Part shown: positions 43,692-51,615 of the stretch, piece by piece | How the letters are laid out: every line of letters starts with the position of its first letter | How positions within the stretch are numbered: the stretch's first letter is position 1 | NCBI RefSeq assembly: GCF_031456835.1 | Contig: NZ_JAVDVK010000001.1 | Coordinates: 2,294,001-2,358,000 of the forward strand | DNA length: 64,000 nucleotides | Direction of reading: 5' to 3' | From: Leifsonia shinshuensis | GTDB lineage: Bacteria > Actinomycetota > Actinomycetes > Actinomycetales > Microbacteriaceae | Notes under the pieces: generated by a model | Databases searched by the model: none | What the model was told of the DNA's origin: nothing | Seen by the model: the letters and a program-made list of their open reading frames with translations, nothing else | Position numbers and translations under genes: made by a program

Positions 43692-45275
43692 TCACCCGGC
43701 GAGGGTGCCCTCCGCGGCCTCGCTCGGCGCCGGGTCGGGGAGGCGGCGCATCCGGAACGCGTTCGCCACGCCGAGCAGGCCGGCCAGCACGGGCACCAGC
43801 AGGGCGACCTGCAGCGAGATCGGCCGCGACTCGGTGTTGATGCGCACGACCTCGGCCTGCACCTCGGGCGGCTCGGTCTTGAGCAGCTCGATGAGCTTGG
43901 TGTTCGACATCACCTCGGCGTCGGTCTCCAGCACCTGCGAGATCTGCGCCTTGTCGTCGGGCGGCAGCACCGTGCTCGCGTCCGTCTTCGCGGTAAACGT
44001 CGCGGCGAGCGTCGCCAGCATGATGGCGCCCGCGAACGCCAGTCCGAAGGAGAGCCCGAACGACCCGGCCGCGGAGTTCACGCCCGCGGCCTCGCTCACC
44101 CGCTCGTCGGAGACCGGGGACAGCGTGTAGTTGTTGAGCTGCGACACCAGCAGCCCGAGCCCCGACCCCGCGATGATCAGCGGCAGGGTGAGGTACCAGC
44201 CCGACGTCGCGATCGGCACCAGCGGGATGATCGCGGCGACGCCGACGACGGCGAGCGAGAAGCCCCAGAGGATCAGGTTGGCAGGCCGCCGTTTCAGCCG
44301 GCGGCCGGCGAGCAGCGCGACGGCGAACATGCTCAGCGAGAGCGGAGCGATCGACAGCCCGGAGAGCAGCGCGTTGTACTCGAGCACCATCTGCAGGTAG
44401 ATGGGCAGCGCGATCATCGTGCCGCCGAGCGCGATCTGCTGGAGCAGCTGACCTGAGACGCCCGACTGGAACAGCTTCGACCGGAACAGCCGCGGGTCGA
44501 GCAGCGTGGGCTTCGACCGCCGCGAGCGCGAGCGCAGCCAGATCGCCAGCGAGACCAGACCCGCGACACCGACCAGGATGATCAGCAGCACCCGCTCGCC
44601 GCCCTCCTGCCAGACCAGGATGCCGGTGACGATGCCGCCCATCCCGATCACCGAGAGCAGCGCGCCCACCAGGTCGATGGAACGCTCCCCGGTGTACTTG
44701 ACGTCTTTCACCAGGCCGATGCCGGAGAGGACGACCGCGATGATGACCGCCTCCAGCAGGAAGCCCACGCGCCACGACAGGAACGTGGTGATGAAGCCGC
44801 CGAGGAGCGGACCCACCGCCGCGGCGATCGCCGCGGACGCTCCGACGAGCGCGTACACGCGCTTCTGCTGCGCGCCCTCGAAGTTGCCGTGGATGAGCGA
44901 CTGCATCGCGGGCAGCAGCAGCGAGGCGCCGATCCCGCCGATGATCGCCCAGAACACGATGATCGCCGCCAGGTTCTGCGCCAGCGTCATCGCGATCGCG
45001 CCGATGGCGTATCCGAGCAGCCCGAGCACATAGGCCAGCTTGCGGCCGATCAGGTCGCCGGTCTTGCCGCCGATCAGGATGAACGCGGCCGACACCAGCG
45101 CCTCCAGCGCGATCGCGCTCTGCACGCCGCTGACCGTCGTGTGCAGGTCGTGGACGACCGCCGAGATGGAGACGTTCATCAGCGAGGTGTCGACCACCAG
45201 CACGAACATCGCCATCGCCAGCAGGATCGCCAGCCGTCCGTTGAACCGCACCGGAGTCGTGCTCTCCGCACTCAT
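43692..45275 (-). CDS. MFS drug-efflux transporter, DHA2/EmrB type (14 helices)
   Basis: 527 aa. 14 predicted membrane helices, motif A-like 'GGKTGDLIGRKLAYVLG' after helix 2, 'VDTSLMNVSISAVVHDL' in helix 1 and motif C 'GASAAIAAAVGPLLGGFI'. Before the last helix there is a roughly 60-residue soluble loop rich in Asp/Glu. Such proton-driven pumps export drugs or metabolites. ATG 45275 follows GGAGG. No regulator adjoins it. Confidence 0.9.
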   Translation of the reverse strand: MSAESTTPVRFNGRLAILLAMAMFVLVVDTSLMNVSISAVVHDLHTTVSGVQSAIALEALVSAAFILIGGKTGDLIGRKLAYVLGLLGYAIGAIAMTLAQNLAAIIVFWAIIGGIGASLLLPAMQSLIHGNFEGAQQKRVYALVGASAAIAAAVGPLLGGFITTFLSWRVGFLLEAVIIAVVLSGIGLVKDVKYTGERSIDLVGALLSVIGMGGIVTGILVWQEGGERVLLIILVGVAGLVSLAIWLRSRSRRSKPTLLDPRLFRSKLFQSGVSGQLLQQIALGGTMIALPIYLQMVLEYNALLSGLSIAPLSLSMFAVALLAGRRLKRRPANLILWGFSLAVVGVAAIIPLVPIATSGWYLTLPLIIAGSGLGLLVSQLNNYTLSPVSDERVSEAAGVNSAAGSFGLSFGLAFAGAIMLATLAATFTAKTDASTVLPPDDKAQISQVLETDAEVMSNTKLIELLKTEPPEVQAEVVRINTESRPISLQVALLVPVLAGLLGVANAFRMRRLPDPAPSEAAEGTLAG

Positions 45276-45383
45276 GGCGCACCTCCTCGCGTCCCGTGGC
45301 ACGCTCAGGGAAGCACACCGCGACGCGTTTGGGACCCCCCGATTCACACCGGTCGCACAAGCACCGTCGCTAGCGTCGAGAGC

Positions 45384-46115
45384 ATGGAAACGGACCCCGC
45401 CGCCGCCCCGCTCCTCTCCACCCGCGCCATCGAGGCGCTGCAGAGCATCGACCCCGCGACGCTCAGCGAGGTCCAGGCGTTCCGGGACGATTTCGCGCGG
45501 TTCATCATGCCGTACAAGTTCGGCATCGACGAGATCTCGACCAAGGTGGGCATCCTTCGGGAGGAGTTCGCCGAACTGCACGACTACAACCCGATCGAGC
45601 ACATCTCGAGCCGGCTCAAGTCGCCGGAGAGCATCGAGCAGAAGGTCATCCGCAAGAACTGCGAGCCGAGCTTCGACGCGATCCGGGAGGCGATCACCGA
45701 CATCGCCGGCATCCGCATCGTCTGCAGCTTCGTCTCCGACGTGTACCGCGTGTTCGACCTCCTGACCGCGCAGGAAGATGTGCGGACGCTGCGCGTGAAG
45801 GACTACATCGCGCATCCCAAGCCCAACGGCTACAAGAGCCTGCACGTCATCGTCGAGGTGCCGGTCTTCCTCAGCGAGGGACCGGTGCTGGTGCCGGTCG
45901 AGATCCAGCTGCGCACGGTCGCGATGGACTTCTGGGCCAGCCTCGAGCACAAGATCTACTACAAGTACGACGGCGAGGTCCCCGAAGGGCTGCTGCGCGA
46001 CCTGACCCAGGCCGCGAGCACCGCGAACCAGCTCGACCTGACCATGGAGAACCTGCACCGGCAGGTACGCGGCGACGACCGCGGCACGGTCTACAGCCTC
46101 CCCGCCTCGATCTAG
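45384..46115 (+). CDS. Small alarmone synthetase (RelA/SpoT synthetase domain only)
   Basis: 243 aa. (p)ppGpp synthetase domain alone: 'FRDDFARFIMPYKFGI', 'RIVCSFVSDVYRVFDLL', 'DYIAHPKPNGYKSLHVIVEVP' (catalytic and GTP-binding block) and 'EIQLRTVAMDFWASLEHKIYYK'. No HD hydrolase, TGS or ACT domain, so it is a RelP/RelQ-like SAS that makes ppGpp/pppGpp or pGpp. TAGCGT ends 7 bp before ATG 45384, with no Shine-Dalgarno, indicating a leaderless start and transcriptional control. Confidence 0.93.
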   Translation: METDPAAAPLLSTRAIEALQSIDPATLSEVQAFRDDFARFIMPYKFGIDEISTKVGILREEFAELHDYNPIEHISSRLKSPESIEQKVIRKNCEPSFDAIREAITDIAGIRIVCSFVSDVYRVFDLLTAQEDVRTLRVKDYIAHPKPNGYKSLHVIVEVPVFLSEGPVLVPVEIQLRTVAMDFWASLEHKIYYKYDGEVPEGLLRDLTQAASTANQLDLTMENLHRQVRGDDRGTVYSLPASI

Positions 46116-46143
46116 CCGCGCGCACCTCGCGAGCAGTCGCCGG

Positions 46144-46195
46144 GGTGCATCTTGTTGCGCCCGACACGCCGCGGAAGTGCGCAACAAGGTGCACC
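46144..46195. repeat. Intergenic inverted repeat, family B copy 2
   Basis: 17-bp arms GGTGCATCTTGTTGCGC (46144-46160) and GCGCAACAAGGTGCACC (46179-46195) with one mismatch. It shares the GGTGCA..TTGTTG arms and the CGACACGCCG centre with copy 1 at 12998-13055. It lies between two plus-strand genes. Confidence 0.85.
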
Positions 46196-46255
46196 TCGGC
46201 GACATGGGGCGAGCGCGTTCACCGGTCGTTAGCCGCGCGGCCCTACGCTGTGTGC

Positions 46256-47683
46256 ATGACCACGGAACTCCCGGGGGGCGGCAGGGGCGACGACGCCCTG
46301 GTGACGACCACGAGCCCGCTCTTCGCCGACAGTGCGACCGATCGCCGCATCCCCCGCCGCTGGGTGGTGTCGTGGGCGCTCTGGGACTGGGGCGGCGCCG
46401 CGTTCAATGCGGTCATCACGACGTTCGTGTTCACCGTCTACCTGACGAGCAGCCTGTTCGTCGACCCGGCGGTCGTCAGCGCGAAGAACGCCGAGTCCGG
46501 AACGTCCGGCCCGGCGCACACCGCCTACGACGCCGCGGTCGCCGTGCTGTCGAGCGGACTCGCGTGGGGAGTCGGGATCGCGGGAATCGTGGTCGCGCTC
46601 ATCGCGCCGGTGCTGGGCCAGCGCACCGACGGCTCCGGCCGCCGCAAGCTGTGGCTCGGCGTCAATACCGGGGTCGTGGTGCTCGTGACGGCACTGATGT
46701 TCTTCGTCGTGGGACAGCCGTCCTACTTCCTGCTCGGCGTCGCCCTCGTCGCCATCGGGACGATCTTCTACGAGATCGCCACCGTCAACTACAACGCGAT
46801 GCTCGTCCAGGTCTCGACGCCCAAGACCGTGGGAAGGGTCAGCGGCTTCGGCTGGGGCGCCGGCTACCTGGGCGGCATCGTCCTGCTGCTCATCGTGTAC
46901 TTCGGGATGGTCGTCGGCGACGGCGGGCTGCTGCACGTCCCGACCGAGAACGGCCTGAACATCCGCATCATCGCGCTGATCGCGGCGGCGTGGACGCTCG
47001 TGTTCTCACTCCCGGTGCTGTTCACGGTGCCGGAGATCGCCCCGAACGCCCGCACGCCGCGCGTCGGCTTCTTCGCGTCGTACGCGGTGCTGGTGCGCGA
47101 CATCGGGCGCCTGTGGAAGGAGAGCCGGAACACCGTCCTCTTCCTCATCGCGTCCGCGCTGTTCCGCGACGGCCTGGTCGGCGTGTTCACGTTCGGCGGC
47201 ATCCTGGCCCAGGGGACGTTCGGCTTCACCAGCGGCCAGGTCATCATCTTCGCGATCGCGGCGAACGTCGTCGCGGGCGTCAGCACGCTGCTCTCCGGCC
47301 GGCTGGACGACCGCTTCGGCCCGAAGGCCGTCATCGTCACGTCGCTCGTCGGCCTGATCGTCGCTGGACTCGCGGTCTTCTTCACGCACGACCTCGGCGC
47401 CGCGGCCTTCTGGGTCGGCGGCCTTGTGCTGTGCCTGTTCGTCGGGCCGGCCCAGTCGGCCAGCCGCACGTTCCTGGCCCGGGTTACGCCGGCCGGCCGC
47501 GAGGGCGAGGTGTTCGGTCTCTACGCGACGACCGGTCGCGCGGTGTCGTTCCTCGCGCCGACGCTGTTCGCGATCTTCGTCGCGGTGGGCGGGGCCCAGT
47601 TCTGGGGCATCCTGGCGATCGTGCTGGTGCTCGCGATCGGGCTCGCGCTGCTGCTCCCCGTGCGCGCCCCGCGCCGCGCCTGA
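46256..47683 (+). CDS. MFS transporter, UMF1-like
   Basis: 475 aa, 12 membrane helices. 'VVSWALWDWGGAAFNAVITTFVFTVY' in helix 1, 'GQRTDGSGRRKLWL' (motif A) and 'SGFGWGAGYLGGIVLLL' match the UMF1 branch (relatives of Atg22 and BtlA-like effluxers). The substrate is unknown. TACGCT ends 6 bp before the ATG, suggesting a leaderless start. It converges with the MarR gene over a palindromic terminator. Confidence 0.9.
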   Translation: MTTELPGGGRGDDALVTTTSPLFADSATDRRIPRRWVVSWALWDWGGAAFNAVITTFVFTVYLTSSLFVDPAVVSAKNAESGTSGPAHTAYDAAVAVLSSGLAWGVGIAGIVVALIAPVLGQRTDGSGRRKLWLGVNTGVVVLVTALMFFVVGQPSYFLLGVALVAIGTIFYEIATVNYNAMLVQVSTPKTVGRVSGFGWGAGYLGGIVLLLIVYFGMVVGDGGLLHVPTENGLNIRIIALIAAAWTLVFSLPVLFTVPEIAPNARTPRVGFFASYAVLVRDIGRLWKESRNTVLFLIASALFRDGLVGVFTFGGILAQGTFGFTSGQVIIFAIAANVVAGVSTLLSGRLDDRFGPKAVIVTSLVGLIVAGLAVFFTHDLGAAAFWVGGLVLCLFVGPAQSASRTFLARVTPAGREGEVFGLYATTGRAVSFLAPTLFAIFVAVGGAQFWGILAIVLVLAIGLALLLPVRAPRRA

Positions 47684-47732
47684 CCCGCGCGCGCCGCGCT
47701 CCGCGCGCAGCCTCGGCGACGAGTGGTAAGTG

Positions 47733-47763
47733 GATGCTCGAATTCCGGGCGGATTCGAGCATC
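47733..47763. terminator. Bidirectional terminator-like palindrome
   Basis: Perfect 11-bp arms GATGCTCGAAT (47733-47743) and ATTCGAGCATC (47753-47763) with a 9-nt loop, between the convergent MFS stop (47683) and the marR stop (47763-47765). The last base of the stem touches the marR stop codon. Confidence 0.7.
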
Positions 47764-48431
47764 TAGTCTCCGCTCGACGGCTCCTCGGGCGGGGTGGGGC
47801 GCGGCCAGGCCCGCACGAAGCGGTCGAAGAGCTCCGCGAAGGTGCGCGCCTCCTCGGGCGTGAAGGCGGCGAGCGCCGTCTCGACCGAGGAGCGGCGGTG
47901 GGTGCGCAGCTCCCCGAGCAGCGCCCGGCCGGAGGTGGTGAGCTGGATGAGCGCGCGGCGCGCGTCCGACGGGTCCGGGATGCGGCGCACCAGCCCCCGC
48001 TCGACGCCCTCCTGCACGAGGCGGCTCGCGCGCGGCTGGTCCACACCGATCGCAGCGGCGATGCCGGAGACCGAGAGGCTGCGGCCCTCCGCATCCGCCG
48101 CTTCGAGCGCCTCGAGCATGCGCACGCGGGCGATCCGCCCGAGCGATCCGTCGCGCCCGCCGCGCCGGCCGGGGCCGGGACGCGCGGAGTCGCCGAACGG
48201 CATGCCGCCGAAAGGTGCGCCGCCGGACTGACCGACGAAGGGTGCGCCGCCGAACGGCGGGCCCCAGTGGCCGCCGTGATGTCCGTGGCCGTGCCCGTGG
48301 GCCGCGCCCTCCGCCCACGGCGGACGGCGCCGCGACTGGTCGCGGCGGACCGCGAGCAGCGCGTGCTCGATCATCGCGACGATGTCCGCTTGCGGCGGAA
48401 TCCCGGAATCTTCTTGACCTTCACCGCTCAT
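47763..48431 (-). CDS. MarR-family regulator with His/Gly-rich insert
   Basis: 222 aa. Helix 1 (about 12-32) is separated from the winged helix (about 99-165: 'LGRIARVRMLEALEA', 'SVSGIAAAIGVDQPRASRLVQEGVERGLVRRIPDPSDARR') by some 65 residues of low complexity. These include a histidine cluster at 45-55 ('HGHGHGHHGGH') and Gly/Pro/Phe repeats. The MarR wing and C-terminal helices are normal. The ATG at 48431 has TATAGT 7 bp upstream, so it may be leaderless. Divergent from another His-rich MarR gene across a 56-bp gap with repeated operators; the histidines suggest metal sensing (inference). Confidence 0.88.
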   Translation of the reverse strand: MSGEGQEDSGIPPQADIVAMIEHALLAVRRDQSRRRPPWAEGAAHGHGHGHHGGHWGPPFGGAPFVGQSGGAPFGGMPFGDSARPGPGRRGGRDGSLGRIARVRMLEALEAADAEGRSLSVSGIAAAIGVDQPRASRLVQEGVERGLVRRIPDPSDARRALIQLTTSGRALLGELRTHRRSSVETALAAFTPEEARTFAELFDRFVRAWPRPTPPEEPSSGD

Positions 48432-48434
48432 GCA

Positions 48435-48465
48435 TGTAACTATACATTCACTTGTAACAGTACAT
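48435..48465. promoter_or_regulatory. Tandem operator sites between divergent marR genes
   Basis: TGTAACTATACAT (48435-48447) and TGTAACAGTACAT (48453-48465) are direct repeats 18 bp apart. Each contains the dyad TGTA-N4-TACA, and a further TACATGTA dyad spans 48461-48468. The sites fill the AT-rich gap between the two start codons and cover both promoters. Confidence 0.8.
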
Positions 48466-48487
48466 GTAATTGGAAGGGAGAGCCCCG

Positions 48488-49639
48488 ATGACGAACATCG
48501 ACGACTCCACACAGACGCCGCCCGGATACTGGTTCGGCGAGATCGAAGGCCTGCTGCACGAGCGGATGCGCGACGCGCTGGCCGACCTGGGACTGCGCCG
48601 CGGAAGCTGGCGCATCCTGCACACCCTCGCGGAGGGACCGGCGACGGCCGAGCAGCTCGCAGAGCGCCTGCCGCACGGCGGCCCGCACGGTGACCGCGCG
48701 GGCCGCGACGGACGCGGCGGCCCCGACGGCCGGGACCCGCGGCCGCAGCATGACGAGCGCCGCGGGTACGGGTTCCGCCCGGGATGGCGCGGCCAGGAGC
48801 CGCGCGACGAGCGCGACGTCGCCGCCGGCGACACGCGCCGGGACGGCTACCGCGGCGAGGGCGACGGGCACCGGCACGGCGTCGACCAGCCGCATCCGGA
48901 CCACCACGAGAGCGACCCCCAGGAGTCGAACCGCCACGACGGCCACCACGACGGCGACCGCCACGACCGCGACCACGACCACGACCACGAGCGCGATCAC
49001 GAGCGCGGCCACCACCACGGCGGCCACCACCACCCCCACGGCTTCGAGGAGGCGGTCGAGCGCGGCTACCTGCGCGGCTTCGACCGCGGCTTCACCCTCG
49101 GAACGCTGCGTGCCGGCCAGCCGGGCGGCCCCTTCGGGCCGCACCCGTACGGCGGTTTTCCCGTGGGGGCGCACGGCGGCTTCCCCGGCGCCCACGCTTT
49201 CCCCGGAGCGTACGGCGGCCCGGCCGGCCCCGCGGGCTACGGCTACGTCTACGCCTACGGCCCGTTCGGTCCTCGACGCCCCGGCCGTCCCTTCGACCGC
49301 CGCTTCGGCGGGTTCGATCGCGACCGTCGCCGCGGGCACCGCATCCAGCGCGTGCTGTCCGACTTCGTCGAGCGCGGCTGGGTCTGGTTCGACGGCGACA
49401 GCGCCACGCTGACCGACGAGGGCCGCGCGGCCCACGACCGCGCCTTCGAGCGCGTGGCGACGGTGCGGGCGGAACTGGCCAACGGCATCACCGAGGCCGA
49501 TTACGCGACCACCATGGCGACGCTGGAGCGGATGGCGCGCAACCTGGGCTGGCGCCCGGCGCGCAGCCAGAACCCGGGCACCGGCGAGGCCGTCTCCCCC
49601 GACGACGCTCCCGGCTCCGCCCCGGACGGCGCCGCCTAG
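48488..49639 (+). CDS. MarR/PadR-like regulator with a 220-residue His-rich insertion inside the HTH
   Basis: 383 aa. Residues 13-62 form MarR-like helices 1-3 ('YWFGEIEGLLHERMRDALADL', 'GSWRILHTLAEGPATAEQLAERL'). Residues 284-355 resume with the recognition helix and wing ('HRIQRVLSDFVERGWVWFDGDSATLTDEGRAAHDRAF') and dimer helices. Between them lie about 220 residues: an Arg/Asp/Gly stretch, then 20 histidines within 128-184 alternating with Asp, then Gly/Pro/Tyr/Phe repeats. One open frame, GGGAG before the ATG. This is consistent with a metal-responsive regulator paired with the divergent MarR; function inferred, not known. Confidence 0.82.
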   Translation: MTNIDDSTQTPPGYWFGEIEGLLHERMRDALADLGLRRGSWRILHTLAEGPATAEQLAERLPHGGPHGDRAGRDGRGGPDGRDPRPQHDERRGYGFRPGWRGQEPRDERDVAAGDTRRDGYRGEGDGHRHGVDQPHPDHHESDPQESNRHDGHHDGDRHDRDHDHDHERDHERGHHHGGHHHPHGFEEAVERGYLRGFDRGFTLGTLRAGQPGGPFGPHPYGGFPVGAHGGFPGAHAFPGAYGGPAGPAGYGYVYAYGPFGPRRPGRPFDRRFGGFDRDRRRGHRIQRVLSDFVERGWVWFDGDSATLTDEGRAAHDRAFERVATVRAELANGITEADYATTMATLERMARNLGWRPARSQNPGTGEAVSPDDAPGSAPDGAA

Positions 49640-49648
49640 TATGGACGC

Positions 49649-50200
49649 ATGACGCCACCCCGCGAAGAGGTCGTTCTGCTCGCCGAGGATGGCACCCCCA
49701 TCGGCACCGCGGACAAGGCGACGGTGCACACGACGGACACGCCGTTGCACCTCGCCTTCTCGTGCCACCTCTTCGACGGGGAGGGCCGCATCCTGGTCAC
49801 CCGCCGCGCGCTGAGCAAGGCGACGTGGCCCGGGGTGTGGACCAACTCGTTCTGCGGCCACCCCGGCCCGGGCGAGGCGATCGAGGACGCCGTTCGGCGC
49901 CGCGCGGCCGACGAGCTCGGCGCGACGATCGACAACCTGGAGCCGGTGCTGCCGGACTTCCGCTACCGCGCCGTGGATGCGGCGGGCATCGTCGAGTACG
50001 AGGTGTGCCCGGTCTACACGGCGACCGTCGTCGGCGACCTCCGCCCGTCCGCCTCCGAGGTGGCCGAGTGGGAGTGGGTCGACCCGCGCTCGCTTCTGGG
50101 CGCCGTCGAGCTGACCCCGTGGGCGTTCAGCCCGTGGCTCACACTGCAGCTGCCGGCTCTCTACGCCGACGACAGCCTCGAAGCTTCGGGTCAGCTGTGA
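49649..50200 (+). CDS. idi: Isopentenyl-diphosphate delta-isomerase, type I
   Basis: 183 aa Nudix-fold enzyme interconverting IPP and DMAPP for isoprenoids. 'LAFSCHLFDGEGRILVTRR', 'WTNSFCGHPGPGE' (active-site Cys and metal His) and 'VEYEVCPVY' (catalytic Glu) are the type I landmarks. TAGTAT (49637-49642), sharing its TAG with the upstream stop, ends 6 bp before the ATG: a leaderless start of its own 9 bp after the His-rich regulator. Confidence 0.95.
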   Translation: MTPPREEVVLLAEDGTPIGTADKATVHTTDTPLHLAFSCHLFDGEGRILVTRRALSKATWPGVWTNSFCGHPGPGEAIEDAVRRRAADELGATIDNLEPVLPDFRYRAVDAAGIVEYEVCPVYTATVVGDLRPSASEVAEWEWVDPRSLLGAVELTPWAFSPWLTLQLPALYADDSLEASGQL

Positions 50201-50247
50201 GTCCGGCTCACTATTTTCCACCTGTGTAATTGACTGTGGATAACTCT

Positions 50248-50265
50248 TCCGGGCGTATACCCGGA
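50248..50265. terminator. Short hairpin between convergent idi and GH16-like genes
   Basis: TCCGGG (50248-50253) pairs with CCCGGA (50260-50265) around CGTATA. It is followed by no T-run. The same 85-bp gap contains a consensus-like DnaA box, TGTGGATAA (50235-50243), single and therefore of doubtful meaning. Confidence 0.4.
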
Positions 50266-50285
50266 GGCGAATGCGTCGCGGCTCG

Positions 50286-51032
50286 TCAGGTCGCCCAGAC
50301 GCGGTCCACCGAGAGCGTGGGGACGAACGCGTGCCCCGGGTCCCGTTCGTCCGGCCATTCGGGGAAGTCGAACACCGCCAGCATCAGCTGAAGCGGGTAG
50401 CGCGGGGGCGCATCCAGCATCCGGACCACCCGGCCGTCGACCCGGAACGTGGCCTCGTCGCCGTCCCAGTGCGCCTCGTAGGCGTGCGGCTCGGTGACGT
50501 CGATGGGCAGCGGGATGCGCTCGAAGTCCTCCGCCAGGCGAGGGTCGCGGAACGCGTGGAAGCCCATCCCGACGAGCGCCTGCTCCGGCTCGACGTCGCG
50601 CCCGAACACCTCCATCACGCAGAGCTCGCCGCTGCGCTCCGGTTCGTCCTCGAAGCCGACCAGCCACAGCGACGCCATCGACCGCGGGCTGAGGTAGAGG
50701 GACGCGCGCATCCCCACGGTCCCGTGCTCCACCAGGCAGCCGCGGAACTCCTCCTGCTGTTCCCGCACGGTGAGACCCGGCCGGAACGGCTGCTGACCGA
50801 CGGCCGAGCCGACCGGCCCGGAGAAGTTGCCGGTCTGCAGCCCGGAGACGCGCAGGGGCGGAGTGTGCTCGCCCGGGCACCAGAGCCCCTGGTCGGGCGG
50901 GATGCTCAGCTCGAGGTGGGAGTCGTGGATGAGGTAGGTCGCCCGCGTCTCGGCGAGCGAACTCCACGCCGGCAGGTAGTGCGGCAGCCAGACGCTGCGG
51001 TCGAGCCGGGGGTCGTCGAAGTCGTCGAACAC
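50286..51032 (-). CDS. GH16-like (concanavalin-fold) protein with altered catalytic motif
   Basis: 248 aa, no signal peptide. The overall shape ('FDDFDDPRLDRSVWLPHYLPAWSS', 'ELCVMEVFG', 'YEAHWDGDEATFRVDGRVVR') resembles GH16 laminarinase-type domains. The GH16 catalytic motif ExDxxE reads E-L-C-V-M-E here: both outer acids remain in place but the middle Asp is Cys. It may be a divergent hydrolase or a non-catalytic sugar binder. GTG 51032 follows GGGAG. It is 10 bp after the hypothetical gene, so cotranscribed with it. Confidence 0.7.
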   Translation of the reverse strand: MFDDFDDPRLDRSVWLPHYLPAWSSLAETRATYLIHDSHLELSIPPDQGLWCPGEHTPPLRVSGLQTGNFSGPVGSAVGQQPFRPGLTVREQQEEFRGCLVEHGTVGMRASLYLSPRSMASLWLVGFEDEPERSGELCVMEVFGRDVEPEQALVGMGFHAFRDPRLAEDFERIPLPIDVTEPHAYEAHWDGDEATFRVDGRVVRMLDAPPRYPLQLMLAVFDFPEWPDERDPGHAFVPTLSVDRVWAT

Positions 51033-51042
51033 CGCGCTCCCC

Positions 51043-51570
51043 TCATCCGGTGCGGACGGCGTCGATGTGCTGCTCCAGCCACCAGGTGCGGCCCTCGTCG
51101 TCGGAGACCCAGCCGTCCCACTCGAACGAGTCGTCGGTGATGTTGGAGAAGTTCCAGCGGATGGGCCGGCCGTCGGTCTGCGTGCCGTCCTGCCGGATCC
51201 CGTCGCGGCGGTAGGGCGTGGCCACCAGGGTGCAGAAGTCGCCGGCGGCGGCGCCGAACCAGCTCACCCGCCAGGCTCCGAGCGTGGAGTCGTACACGCG
51301 CACGGTCGACCCGCGGCCCTGGACGCCCTCGGGGTCGTCCTCGTCGCGGATGACGAGCACATCCTGCACCGCACGGCCGCCCAGCGTGTAGGCGAAGATC
51401 CACTCGTTGCTGTACTCGCGCCAGACTCCGGTCGCCTCGTCGAGCTGCCGCACCTCCGCGCGCCAGCTGCCGACGAGCCGGCCGAAGAGCTGCATCCGCT
51501 GCGGGTTGTGCTCCATCGGACCCGAGCTGATCAGGGCCCGTGCGAACGCGGCGTCGGTGGTCTCGCTCAT
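51043..51570 (-). CDS. Hypothetical protein (DUF1579-like beta-barrel)
   Basis: 175 aa, soluble, Trp-rich with alternating hydrophobic strands ('LVGSWRAEVRQLDEATGVWREYSNEWIF', 'WRVSWFGAAAGDFCTLVATP', 'RWNFSNITDDSFEWDGW'). The repeated 'G.W.....' strands resemble small lipocalin-like or DUF1579 domains that bind hydrophobic ligands. It lies between dcd and the GH16-like gene on the same strand. No firm family. Confidence 0.65.
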   Translation of the reverse strand: MSETTDAAFARALISSGPMEHNPQRMQLFGRLVGSWRAEVRQLDEATGVWREYSNEWIFAYTLGGRAVQDVLVIRDEDDPEGVQGRGSTVRVYDSTLGAWRVSWFGAAAGDFCTLVATPYRRDGIRQDGTQTDGRPIRWNFSNITDDSFEWDGWVSDDEGRTWWLEQHIDAVRTG

Positions 51571-51615
51571 GGTGCGGAACTCCCTTCGGCCCGCGGTCGG
51601 GCCTGGCGGCTCGGA

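Noticed and set aside
48488..49639. His-rich regulator as two genes joined by a frameshift
   Set aside because: The frame is continuous, third-position GC stays high through the insert, and both halves are needed to complete one winged-helix fold.
50235..50243. DnaA box TGTGGATAA suggesting an origin
   Set aside because: A single box, no cluster, no dnaA/dnaN nearby, no AT-rich unwinding region.
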